Source: Pseudomonas chlororaphis subsp. piscium (GTDB taxonomy: Bacteria; Pseudomonadota; Gammaproteobacteria; Pseudomonadales; Pseudomonadaceae). From it: a DNA stretch of 64,000 bases. The position numbers were made by a program, and so were the translations under genes. A model generated the notes under the pieces. That model was not told the origin of the DNA, did no database searches, and saw nothing but the letters and a program-made list of their open reading frames with translations. The stretch lies in NCBI RefSeq assembly GCF_003850345.1, contig NZ_CP027707.1, forward strand, positions 496,001 through 560,000. The letters run 5' to 3'. Position 1 is the first letter of the stretch. Each line of letters begins with the position of its first letter. Of this stretch, positions 50,284-59,784 are shown piece after piece.

Positions 50284-50534
50284 GCGGCCGGCTGGACCAG
50301 ACGGTACACCGCCTCGACCACGTCATTGACGGTACGCACCGACTTGAATTCCTCGGCGGCGATTTTCTTGCCGGTCTTGCGCTTGATGTGATCGATCAGG
50401 TCGACGGCGTCGATGCTGTCGATTTCCAGGTCTTGATACAGGTTGGATTCCAGGCTTACGCGTTCCGGTTCCAGTTCGAAGAGTTCCACCAGGGCATCAC
50501 GCAAGGTGTTGAAGATGTCGTCGCGAGTTTGCAT
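50280..50534 (-). CDS. Acyl carrier protein (ApeF-like)
   Basis: 84 residues with the phosphopantetheine site Ser40 in EIDSIDAVDL. Acidic four-helix ACP. One of two consecutive ACPs; the pair is typical of APE clusters, where one carries the growing polyene. The other ACP gene ends nine bases upstream. Confidence 0.94.
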   Translation of the reverse strand: MQTRDDIFNTLRDALVELFELEPERVSLESNLYQDLEIDSIDAVDLIDHIKRKTGKKIAAEEFKSVRTVNDVVEAVYRLVQPAA

Positions 50535-50543
50535 GGTCCGGTC

Positions 50544-50804
50544 TCAAGCTGCCTGTTTTGCAGTGACGAACGCCGCAAGGCTCGCCACGTTGGTGAAGTG
50601 GTTGCGGGTGTCCTTGGCATCGGCGTCGATCTTGATGCCGTAGCGTTTCTGGATCGCCAGGCCCAGTTCCAGGGCGTCGACCGAGTCCAGGCCCAGGCCT
50701 TCACCGAAGAGCGTCTGCTCGTTGCCGATGTCTTGCACGCTGATGTCTTCGAGGCCCAGGGCATCGATGATCAACATTTTAATTTCTAGGTGCAGATCGC
50801 TCAT
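50544..50804 (-). CDS. Acyl carrier protein (ApeE-like)
   Basis: 86 residues, phosphopantetheine Ser41 in GLDSVDALEL. Start ATG 50804 overlaps the acyltransferase gene by 26 bases, and a GGAG-like site lies upstream within that gene. It is clearly diverged from its neighbour ACP, suggesting a distinct role such as carrying the starter or the fatty chain. Confidence 0.94.
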   Translation of the reverse strand: MSDLHLEIKMLIIDALGLEDISVQDIGNEQTLFGEGLGLDSVDALELGLAIQKRYGIKIDADAKDTRNHFTNVASLAAFVTAKQAA

Positions 50805-51594
50805 CTTCGGCGAGCTCCTTAATGAAGTAGTGATGCAAATAATCGTTGAGCTTGCGCGAGGCCTGCGGTGCGGGGCCTTGGGCGGCAAAGGCATACGGGT
50901 CTATATCGGCTCCGACGCGAAAACTGAAGTGCACGCGGCGCATCGGGATGCGGTACCAGGGTTCGGCCTTGGTCAGGGTGGTCGGGCTGACCTTGATCAC
51001 CACCGGGGTGATGATTCTCGCACCCCGCAAGGCGATTGCCGCGCCCCCCCGATGAAAGGCCGGGGCCTTGCCCGGCTGGGTGCGGGTGCCCTCGGGGAAG
51101 ATCACCAGGGTCTGGCCATTGCGCAGGGCTTCGCCGGCGGCGTCGAGCATATCCATGCTGCCGTCGTTGCTGATGTATTCGGCTTCGCGTATCGGGCCGC
51201 GGGTAAAGGGGTTCTGCCACAGGCTCTGCTTGACCACGCAGTTGGCGTTGCGCACCAGGCCGATGAGGAACACCACGTCGATCAGCGACGGGTGGTTGGC
51301 GATGATTATTTGTCCGGGGCGGCCGAGCTTTTCCGCGCCTTCGACTTCATAGGTCAGCACGCCGCTACGGGCCATGAAACGGATGAACAGCCAGAACAGC
51401 CGGCCGATGGTGCGCCGCGCGCGCTGGCGATGCGCTTCGGCATTGCCGGGCAGGCAGGCGAGCAGCGGGAAAATCACCAGGCGCAGGCCCAGGCCGACCA
51501 GGCCGAACAAGGCGAAGCTCGCTGCCGTGGCGACCAGGCGCCAGTAGTAGGCGTCGCGGGGTTTTGTGTTTACAGGTTGCGTTGCCAGTTCCAT
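50779..51594 (-). CDS. Lysophospholipid/1-acyl-glycerol-phosphate acyltransferase-like protein (ApeD-like)
   Basis: 271 residues with an N-terminal membrane segment (FALFGLVGLGLRLVIFPLL), the HX4D motif in ANHPSLID, and the FPEGTR block (LVIFPEGTRTQPG), i.e. a PlsC-type enzyme. Likely acylates the lipid anchor of the APE. Start ATG 51594 overlaps the ApeC-like gene by 25 bases. Confidence 0.9.
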   Translation of the reverse strand: MELATQPVNTKPRDAYYWRLVATAASFALFGLVGLGLRLVIFPLLACLPGNAEAHRQRARRTIGRLFWLFIRFMARSGVLTYEVEGAEKLGRPGQIIIANHPSLIDVVFLIGLVRNANCVVKQSLWQNPFTRGPIREAEYISNDGSMDMLDAAGEALRNGQTLVIFPEGTRTQPGKAPAFHRGGAAIALRGARIITPVVIKVSPTTLTKAEPWYRIPMRRVHFSFRVGADIDPYAFAAQGPAPQASRKLNDYLHHYFIKELAEDERSAPRN

Positions 51595-52301
51595 ACACGG
51601 TTCTTCCAGGCATGTTGGCAGGAGGTCTGCTCGCCGAGCAGGGTACGCAAGAGATTCAGGGCATGGGGCCACTTGGCGCGGGGTGCTTCCTCGGTGGCGG
51701 TACCAAGCGTCAGTTGCCACTCTTTGCCGGGGGTCAGCAACAGGCCCACCGCATAGGGGAAAGGCACGTCGTCGATCCAGGTGGCATAGGCTTCGGGTGG
51801 CTGCTCTTCGGTGACCACCAGCAGCACCGCCGGGGCGCCTTCCTCAAGCAGCGCCGCGGCCTCTAGCATGCCGTGTTCAAGGCCGTCGCCGGCGGCGGCG
51901 AGGGCGGTCATTTCGCTGGTTTCGCCACGCATGATCGACCACAGGCCGATCACCGCGTTGTGCACCGAGAGGCTGAACTGGGTCGGGGACAACGGCTGGT
52001 CGGCCGCCAGGTCGCTGAGGATGTCGAAGGTCCGCGGCGTTTCGCCATGCCGGGAAATAAAGACCAACGGTAGCTGTTCCAGGCCTTCGGCCAGGGGCCA
52101 GCCTACGCTGAAGGCCATGCGGGCCAGACGGCTGAGGCGCCGGCGCTGCATGGCCGGAAGAAACGACACGTCAGGGGCAGCATCACTGCTCTCGAGCACG
52201 ACCGGCTGTCGGCTCCAGGCCTGCCAATCGTCCACGCTTTCGAGCCCAGGGGCCCACGCGCGCCATTGAGCGATGTTGAAGTTGATCACTTGAAAATTCA
52301 T
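51570..52301 (-). CDS. Truncated ketosynthase / chain-length-factor-like protein (ApeC-like)
   Basis: 243 residues, matching only the N-terminal ketosynthase half (Ketoacyl-synt_2 type). The segment LSPTQFSLSVHNAVIGLWSI is where active enzymes carry the nucleophilic cysteine; here there is none. ApeC forms a heterodimer with the active ketosynthase ApeO in the characterised system and acts like a chain-length factor. Start ATG 52301 (MNFQVINFNIAQW). First gene of the operon, about 77 bases after the predicted transcription start. Confidence 0.88.
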   Translation of the reverse strand: MNFQVINFNIAQWRAWAPGLESVDDWQAWSRQPVVLESSDAAPDVSFLPAMQRRRLSRLARMAFSVGWPLAEGLEQLPLVFISRHGETPRTFDILSDLAADQPLSPTQFSLSVHNAVIGLWSIMRGETSEMTALAAAGDGLEHGMLEAAALLEEGAPAVLLVVTEEQPPEAYATWIDDVPFPYAVGLLLTPGKEWQLTLGTATEEAPRAKWPHALNLLRTLLGEQTSCQHAWKNRVWNWQRNL

Positions 52302-52635
52302 CCCGCCCCTGCGGGCTTCCTTGACGTGGTCAGGCGTTTCGATCGGAGACTTACCTGGCACGAAGCTACAGCCGAGTGGCGCGCATTATCCCGGTGTGAC
52401 TGGCTGGTAGCAAACATTGGTTATGTTTCGCTCAGTGGAAATGACAAAATTCGACAGGTGAAAGGTGTCATTTGGCCATTATTGAGTGGGGGCAGGTCGA
52501 AGGCGCGGAAACTATTAGAAAGTTTAGGCTGATTCCGGCCATTGGAACTGACTTGGCAGTCCGCCGTCGGCGAGGTAGCGAAGCAGCGCTGCTGGCTACT
52601 ACACTCGGTGATCTTTGATGCAGGGAGGTTCTGAC
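52302..52635. other. Intergenic region between divergent APE operon and parA-like gene
   Basis: 334 bases without a gene. It holds the APE promoter (52385-52413), an 8-bp inverted repeat AAATGACA/TGTCATTT (52439-52446 and 52466-52473) behind it, and, on the plus strand, a weak TACACT box about 30 bases before the parA-like ribosome site (AGGGAGGT at 52622-52629). Confidence 0.55.
52385..52413 (-). promoter_or_regulatory. Sigma70-type promoter of the aryl polyene operon
   Basis: Minus strand TTGCTA (52413-52408), a 17-base spacer and GATAAT (52390-52385). Both hexamers differ little from consensus and the spacing is ideal. It gives a leader of about 77 bases to the first gene. An inverted repeat at 52439-52473 lies just upstream and could bind a regulator. 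Confidence 0.65.
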
Positions 52636-53406
52636 ATGCGGCGCGTGGTGTTCAATCAGAAAGGGGGAGTCGGCAAGTCGAGCATTGCCTGCAATCTGGC
52701 GGCTGTGAGCGCCAGCGAGGGGTATCGCACGCTGCTGGTGGACCTGGATGCCCAGGCCAACTCCACTCAATACCTCACCGGCCTGACCGGCGACGACATT
52801 CCCATGGGGATCGCCGATTTCTTCAAACAGACCCTGTCTTCCGGACCGTTCTCGAAAAAGAACCAGGTCGATATCTACGAAACGCCGTTCGACAACCTGC
52901 ATGTGGTGACGGCCACCGCCGAACTGGCGGATCTGCAGCCCAAGCTTGAGGCGAAGCACAAGATCAACAAGCTGCGCAAACTGCTGGACGAGTTGGCCGA
53001 GGACTACGACCGGATCTATCTGGATACCCCGCCGGCCCTGAACTTCTATGCGGTTTCGGCGCTGATTGCCGCCGATCGCGTATTGATTCCCTTCGACTGT
53101 GACAGCTTCTCCCGCCAGGCGCTGTACGGCCTGCTGGCTGAAATCGAAGAGCTCAAGGACGACCACAACGAGGACTTGCAGGTCGAGGGTATCGTGGTCA
53201 ACCAGTTCCAGGCCCGCGCCAGCCTGCCCCAGCAAATTCTCGATGAGCTGATCGCCGAAGGCCTGCCGGTATTGCCGGTGTACCTGGCCAGTTCGGTGCG
53301 CATGCGTGAATCCCACCAGGCCAGCCTGCCACTGATCCACCTCGACCCCCGGCACAAGCTGACCCAGCAGTTCGTCGACCTGCATAACCTGCTGGAAAGC
53401 GCCTGA
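52636..53406 (+). CDS. ParA-like ATPase
   Basis: 256 residues from ATG 52636, with AGGGAGGT seven bases upstream; methionine codons further up lie before the ribosome site. Deviant Walker A KGGVGKSS near residues 9-16, [15 protein letters not shown] (Walker A'), and [10 protein letters not shown] (Walker B). No parB partner adjoins it. Orphan ParA proteins position cargo other than chromosomes; the target here is unknown. An orthologue lies at the comparable place in P. aeruginosa as I recall. A REPIN follows the stop. Confidence 0.9.
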   Translation: MRRVVFNQKGGVGKSSIACNLAAVSASEGYRTLLVDLDAQANSTQYLTGLTGDDIPMGIADFFKQTLSSGPFSKKNQVDIYETPFDNLHVVTATAELADLQPKLEAKHKINKLRKLLDELAEDYDRIYLDTPPALNFYAVSALIAADRVLIPFDCDSFSRQALYGLLAEIEELKDDHNEDLQVEGIVVNQFQARASLPQQILDELIAEGLPVLPVYLASSVRMRESHQASLPLIHLDPRHKLTQQFVDLHNLLESA

Positions 53407-53413
53407 CCCTCTT

Positions 53414-53507
53414 CTGTAGGAGCGAGGCTTGCCCGCGATAACGGTCTGACAACCGACGACGATGTTGAATGTCAGGCACTCATCGCGGGCAAGCCTCGCT
53501 CCTACAG
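53414..53507. repeat. REPIN, family A, between parA-like gene and trxC
   Basis: Two perfectly complementary 26-base arms (53414-53439 and 53482-53507, core GAGCGAGGCTTGCCCGCG) enclose 42 bases, which themselves contain CTGACA/TGTCAG symmetry. It separates two converging genes, the common placement for REPINs. Confidence 0.93.
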
Positions 53508-53531
53508 ATCAAGGCGATTTTGAAATAGCGG

Positions 53532-53966
53532 TCAGATGCCCTGGCTGCGCAACCAGCTCATCAGCTGCGGTAACGGGAAGGCGCCACTCTGGCGTGCCAC
53601 TTCCCGTCCGTTCTTGAACAGAATCAGGCTCGGAATCGAGCGAATTCCCAACTGCGCCGACAATTGCTGATTGGCCTCGCTGTCGAGCTTGGCCAGCCGG
53701 CACTTGCCCGCCAGTTGCGCGGCCGCCTGCTCGAATACCGGCGCGAAGGATTTGCACGGCCCGCACCAATCCGCCCAGACATCCACCAGCAACGGCAGGT
53801 CGCCCTTGATCTGGCTGGCGTAGTCGCCTTGTTTCAGTTCGAAAGGCTGGTTCAGCAATACCTGGCCTTTGCAGCGCCCGCATTTGGGCTGGTCGCCCAG
53901 GCGCTCGGCGGGGATGCGGTTCAAACCGTTGCAATGGGGGCAGGGGATCAACAGTGGATCGGACAT
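53532..53966 (-). CDS. trxC: Thioredoxin 2 (TrxC)
   Basis: 144-residue cytoplasmic disulfide reductase. An N-terminal zinc finger with Cys9/Cys12 and Cys29/Cys32 (CPHC, CGRC) precedes a thioredoxin fold with active site WCGPCK (Cys68, Cys71) and cis-proline IRSIPSLILF. The zinc domain distinguishes TrxC from TrxA; in E. coli TrxC is OxyR-controlled. No OxyR box is recognised here. Confidence 0.96.
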   Translation of the reverse strand: MSDPLLIPCPHCNGLNRIPAERLGDQPKCGRCKGQVLLNQPFELKQGDYASQIKGDLPLLVDVWADWCGPCKSFAPVFEQAAAQLAGKCRLAKLDSEANQQLSAQLGIRSIPSLILFKNGREVARQSGAFPLPQLMSWLRSQGI

Positions 53967-54126
53967 GAGGGGCTCCGGGATAAGTGGTCAATAGCCTCGA
54001 TCTGGAGTCTGTGGGCTGGTTTATCAAGCTGTTGCATGTGCTCATACATCTTTGCGCGGCAACCCTCTGCTCGGTTCTAGGCTGGAGAGAGGCGATGCTC
54101 CGTGCCATTGGTCCGAGAGCATTTAT

Positions 54127-54182
54127 AGCAACTTGCGATAAGTTGCTTCACCCTCTAGGCTGCCATAGCAGTATGCGATAAG
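54127..54182 (+). promoter_or_regulatory. Operator-like inverted and direct repeats upstream of higBA
   Basis: AGCAACTT-gcgat-AAGTTGCT (54127-54147) is a perfect 8-bp dyad. TGCGATAAG occurs inside it (54134-54142) and again at 54174-54182, nine bases before the toxin start. This is the expected layout for autorepression by an antitoxin or antitoxin-toxin complex. Confidence 0.5.
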
Positions 54183-54190
54183 GACTTTGC

Positions 54191-54487
54191 ATGCGGGTAA
54201 TCACGGCTAAACGAATTTGGGATGCCAAGGAAAAATGGCCGCACTCGGCCAAGGCGTTGGATGATTGGTATCGCGTGCTTAAGCGCAATCGGCTTGCGGA
54301 TTTTGCCGCGATGAAGGCGATGTTTCCGGCGGTGGACAAGGCCGGACCGCTACATGTGTTCGATATCGGTGGCAACAAGATACGGCTGATTGCATTGGTC
54401 CGTTACACGACGCAAAAGCTCTATATCCGCCATGTGTTGGACCACCGTGAATATGACCGGGGTAAGTGGAAGGAGGATCGAGGATGA
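54191..54487 (+). CDS. higB: HigB-type mRNA interferase toxin
   Basis: 98 residues of the RelE-like HigB_toxin family: MRVITAKRIWDAKEKWPHSA, HVFDIGGNKIRLIALVRY and LYIRHVLDHREYDRGKWKED are family-typical, with the basic and His residues used for ribosome-dependent mRNA cleavage. It precedes the antitoxin gene, the reversed order of higBA loci, and overlaps it by four bases (ATGA). Confidence 0.9.
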   Translation: MRVITAKRIWDAKEKWPHSAKALDDWYRVLKRNRLADFAAMKAMFPAVDKAGPLHVFDIGGNKIRLIALVRYTTQKLYIRHVLDHREYDRGKWKEDRG

Positions 54488-54885
54488 GTGCGTTGATCGA
54501 GCAAGTGGCCGAACACTGGCAGTTCGTTGCGCCGTTGCTGCGCAAGCCGAAAACCGAGGCGGACTACGACAGGTTGGTTCAGGCCCTTGACGAGTTGCTG
54601 GACCTGACAGGGGAAGACGAGGCCCATCCTCTCAACAGCCTGGTGGACATCATCGGGGACTGGATCGAAGCCTACGATCTTGAGCATCGCCCGATGCCTG
54701 TCGCCAGCGGAGTAGATGTGTTGCGCTACATGATGCGCGAACACGGCCTGACCCAGAGCGACCTGCCCGGTGTCGGTGCGCAGTCGGTGGTCTCGGAGAT
54801 CCTGAGTGGCAAGCGTCAGCTCAACCTGCGGCAGGTCCGTTGGTTGGCCGCACGTTTCAAGGTATCGATGGAGACCTTTACCTGA
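54484..54885 (+). CDS. higA: HigA-type antitoxin with helix-turn-helix
   Basis: 133 residues from ATG 54484, overlapping the toxin stop; GGAGG-like sequence lies upstream in the toxin gene. Acidic N-terminal half (toxin-binding; DEAHPLNSLVDIIGDWIEAYD) and a C-terminal HTH (MREHGLTQSDLPGVGAQSVV, SEILSGKRQLNLRQVR), the usual order for HigA of this family. It should neutralise HigB and repress the operon. Confidence 0.9.
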   Translation: MSALIEQVAEHWQFVAPLLRKPKTEADYDRLVQALDELLDLTGEDEAHPLNSLVDIIGDWIEAYDLEHRPMPVASGVDVLRYMMREHGLTQSDLPGVGAQSVVSEILSGKRQLNLRQVRWLAARFKVSMETFT

Positions 54886-54889
54886 CCCC

Positions 54890-56388
<1,499 letters not shown>

Positions 56389-56401
56389 AGGGATAGCGCC
56401 C

Positions 56402-59400
56402 TTAGTCGAGCTTGCTGGAGGGCGGTTCTTGCAGCGGTTTGCCGTCGGGCGGCGGGACTATGGTCTTGGTCTCCGGCTCGATGGGCACCATCTTGTATTC
56501 CTGGCCATGGAGGTTCTTCAGATAGACCTCCATCTGGCGGAACGAGATGTTGATGTGCTGCTTCTTGAACTCACGGTTGATGAAGCGGTTGACCTCGTCG
56601 AGCACCGGGTTGCGGTCCCCCAGCTCGCGCACGTGCATGCGCAGTTCGTGGTCCAGGGTGCTTTCGCCGAAGTTGAGGAAGTACACATGGGGCTCGGGTT
56701 CTTTCAGTACCCGCGGGTTATCGCGGGCCGCCTTGAGCAGCAGCTCCTTGACCAGGTCCAGGTCCGAGCCGTAGTCAACGCCGAGCTTGAGAGTCACCCG
56801 GGTGACGGTGTCGGTCAGCGACCAGTTGATCAGTTGCCCGGTGATGAAGGTCTGGTTCGGGACGATGATGTCCTTGCGATCGAAGTCGGTGATGGTGGTG
56901 GCGCGGATGCGGATCTTGCTCACCGTGCCCGACAGGTTGCCGATGGTGATGGTGTCGCCGATACGCACCGGCCGCTCGAACAGGATGATGATGCCGGAGA
57001 TGAAGTTGGCGAAGATCGCCTGCATGCCGAAACCCAGGCCCACTGACAGTGCAGCCACCAGCCACTGCAACTTGTCCCAGCTGACGCCGAGGGTCGACAG
57101 GGTCGAGACGAAGCCGACGCCGGCAATCACATAGGACAGCAGCGTGGTGGTCGCGTAGGCGCTGCCCTGGGCCAGGTTCAGCCTGGACAGTACCAGCACC
57201 TCCAGCAGCCCCGGCAGGTTGCGCGCCAGGGCGAAGGTGATGCCGACGATGATCAGCGCGCCGAGCATGTCGCCGATGCTGATGGGCACCATGCTCATGT
57301 TGGCGCCAGCGCCGCTGGTGTATTCGTAGAGGGTGATGTTGTCCAGGTAGGAGAACACGCTGATCAGGTCCGACCAGACCCAGTACAGCCCGGCCATGAA
57401 GCCGCCGAGCAGGGCCAGGCGGATCAGGCGCAGGGACTGTTCGTTGACCTTCTCGATATCCAGGGTCGGCTCTTCGACCACCGCTTCGCCGTCGCCGCTC
57501 TCCTTGGCGGCCTGGCGTTTGGCCAGGGCTCGCTGGTAGGCCAGGCGCCGGGCGGCGACGCCCAGTCCGCGGACGAAAGTGGCTTCGATCACCAGCCAGA
57601 ACATCAGCAGGTACAGGGTATTGATCAGGCGGTCGCTGAGCTTCAGCGCGGTGTAGTAGTAGCCGAAGCACACGGCGATGAACAAGGCGATCGGCAGCGC
57701 AGTGAACAGCACCGCCACCGCCTTGCGGAACAGTGAGGCGTTCTGGTGCGTCGGGCTGCTCAGCAGGCGGCTGAGCAACCAGGCCATCAGGGCGTAGCAG
57801 GCCAGGACCACGACGATACCGAGTACGTCATCGGCCAGCGCCGCCGGTTGGTGTTCGGCCACGGCGACCACGGCCACCAGGGCCATGACCACCAGCCCTA
57901 GGCGACGGACCCAGCCCTGGAGGAATTCGACCTGGGGCTTTTCCCAGCGGAAATGCAGTTCCGCCACGCCGCCGGGGGCGAGGATCCGGTAGGCGGTATA
58001 GAACACCAGCCAGGCCTGGGCCATCTGCAACAGTGCCGCGCCGAGGTTGGCGTTCTGCCCGCGGGCGTCGATCTGCAAGGCCAGGCCGCACAGCGCCAGG
58101 CCAAGGGAGACCGGCATCGCCAGCAGGATGTTGACCAGGATCGCCTGCGGCGTGTGCCATTGGCTGTCGCGCTTGAAGTGGCCGATGTCCTTGTGCACCT
58201 TGTTCAGGCGCAGGTACAGGTTCTTGCGCCGCCACAGCAGGGCCGCGATCAGCAACAGCAAGGGCAGGAACAGCAGCGGCCGTTGCGCCAGGCCGTCGGC
58301 CAGCTCGCTCAGGCTGGACGACCAGGGCAGGGTAGTGACCTGTTTGGCCAGGCGCAGCGGCACCGCTTGCAGCCATTCGCCGTCCAGCGGCTTGTTGCTG
58401 GGAATCCAGAACATCTGCTCATCAAGGGTCGCGCGCAGGCTTTGCGAGGTGCTCAGCAGTTGCTTCTGGTTGAGCTGCAGGGTGATGGATTCGTTGAGCA
58501 GCGCGCTCAGCTCACGGCTCAGGCGCTCCAGCAGGTCGGCGCGGGTGATGGCCAGGTCCAGCAGGGTCTTGCGCAGTTGCGGGGTGACTTGCTCGGACGG
58601 CTGGCTGGCCAGCAGGTTGTTGACGTAACTGCTGGGGCTGCTGATCAGCTCGCGCTGCTGGTTGATCTCGAACTGGTACAGGCGGATGTCGGCGATCTGG
58701 TCGGCCAGGTCGCGATCGAGCCGCAAGTGCGGCAGCGCCTGCTTCTGTTTATAGAGAATCTTCGACAGCAGCAGGCTGCCCTTGAGCACGCCGATCTGCT
58801 CGTCCAGCGCGGCATCGCTCTGGGTCACGCTGTCGAGTTGCTGCTTGGTCTGCAGGTTCTGCTGGGTCAGCTCGTTGAGGCGGTCGGTGCTTTTGAGCAG
58901 GTAGTCGGAGAGCTTCAGGTTGGCCGCGCTTTCGGTGGCCAGGAGGCTGCTGCTGCCGGCCTTTTGCGCTTCGATCGATTGCTGGGTGACGGTTTCCTGG
59001 GACTGGGCCAGGCGCTTCTGGTTGATCAGGGTCTGCAGGTCCTGGATTTCCTGCTCCAGGCGCGCGGTCTTTTCCATCAGCAGATCGTGCTGGCTGTTGC
59101 CCAGGTCCTGCAGTTGGCTGTTGCCGGCCAGTTCCTGGCGGCGCAGCGGGATCAGCGCGTTGATCGCCGCCAGTTCGGCGTTGAGCTGATTGCGCTGGTC
59201 GGCGTTGATCGGTTTGCCGGCGTCTTTACCGTTCTTGAGGATCGTATTGATCTGCTGGGTGCGGGTCTGGCTGCTGCTGATCTCGGCCTGGGCGCGCTCG
59301 GGGCGGGTCTGCGCGGTAATCGCCAGGCTGTTGGCCTCGGCCAGGGCTTTCTGCATGTCACCCTGCTGGGTGGTGCGCTCGGTCAGCAGTTGTTCGAGCT

Positions 59401-59749
59401 GCGACACCGGCAGGTTGGCGTAGCGCTGGGCCACTGGCACCACCTTGGTGGCCTTCAGGCGGGTCAGCTCGCGCTGGTTCTCGCTGGTCTGGCGCGGTGC
59501 ATTGCTCAGCTGCTGTTTGAGGTCGTTCAGGCGCTGCTCGTAATCCTGCTTGTTCGACAGCTGGGTCAGCGTCTGTTGCAGCACCGCTTGCAGGGCCTTT
59601 TGATCGGCCTCCGGCAATTTGCGCTCGGCGATTTTATCCAGGCTCTGCTGGACGGACTCGGCACTGGGCGGTTCGGCCGCTTGCAGAGGGCCGACAGAAA
59701 GGCTCAGGCCCAGCAGGGCAATGGCGAAAAAGGTACGCAGGGTTGGCAT
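56402..59749 (-). CDS. Large mechanosensitive channel of the MscK/KefA (MscS) family
   Basis: 1115 residues. Signal peptide (ALLGLSLSVGPLQA), a long Gln/Leu-rich periplasmic coiled-coil region to about 480, roughly 11 transmembrane helices (about 500-905), then the MscS core: pore helix region GLGFGMQAIFANFISGIIILFE is conserved and the cytoplasmic beta and C-terminal domains follow (IRIRATTITDFDRKDIIVPN). Opens under membrane tension on osmotic downshift. MscK and MscM (YjeP) are hard to separate by sequence; I lean to MscK. It is 35 bases downstream of the antiporter gene. Confidence 0.92.
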   Translation of the reverse strand: MPTLRTFFAIALLGLSLSVGPLQAAEPPSAESVQQSLDKIAERKLPEADQKALQAVLQQTLTQLSNKQDYEQRLNDLKQQLSNAPRQTSENQRELTRLKATKVVPVAQRYANLPVSQLEQLLTERTTQQGDMQKALAEANSLAITAQTRPERAQAEISSSQTRTQQINTILKNGKDAGKPINADQRNQLNAELAAINALIPLRRQELAGNSQLQDLGNSQHDLLMEKTARLEQEIQDLQTLINQKRLAQSQETVTQQSIEAQKAGSSSLLATESAANLKLSDYLLKSTDRLNELTQQNLQTKQQLDSVTQSDAALDEQIGVLKGSLLLSKILYKQKQALPHLRLDRDLADQIADIRLYQFEINQQRELISSPSSYVNNLLASQPSEQVTPQLRKTLLDLAITRADLLERLSRELSALLNESITLQLNQKQLLSTSQSLRATLDEQMFWIPSNKPLDGEWLQAVPLRLAKQVTTLPWSSSLSELADGLAQRPLLFLPLLLLIAALLWRRKNLYLRLNKVHKDIGHFKRDSQWHTPQAILVNILLAMPVSLGLALCGLALQIDARGQNANLGAALLQMAQAWLVFYTAYRILAPGGVAELHFRWEKPQVEFLQGWVRRLGLVVMALVAVVAVAEHQPAALADDVLGIVVVLACYALMAWLLSRLLSSPTHQNASLFRKAVAVLFTALPIALFIAVCFGYYYTALKLSDRLINTLYLLMFWLVIEATFVRGLGVAARRLAYQRALAKRQAAKESGDGEAVVEEPTLDIEKVNEQSLRLIRLALLGGFMAGLYWVWSDLISVFSYLDNITLYEYTSGAGANMSMVPISIGDMLGALIIVGITFALARNLPGLLEVLVLSRLNLAQGSAYATTTLLSYVIAGVGFVSTLSTLGVSWDKLQWLVAALSVGLGFGMQAIFANFISGIIILFERPVRIGDTITIGNLSGTVSKIRIRATTITDFDRKDIIVPNQTFITGQLINWSLTDTVTRVTLKLGVDYGSDLDLVKELLLKAARDNPRVLKEPEPHVYFLNFGESTLDHELRMHVRELGDRNPVLDEVNRFINREFKKQHINISFRQMEVYLKNLHGQEYKMVPIEPETKTIVPPPDGKPLQEPPSSKLD

Positions 59750-59784
59750 AGAGACCGGTCAAGCTGGATGAGAAGTTAGGCAGT

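Noticed and set aside
57953..59779. 608-codon plus-strand open frame over the mscK-like gene
   Set aside because: Leu/Gln/Val/Gly-rich shadow of the coiled-coil coding strand.
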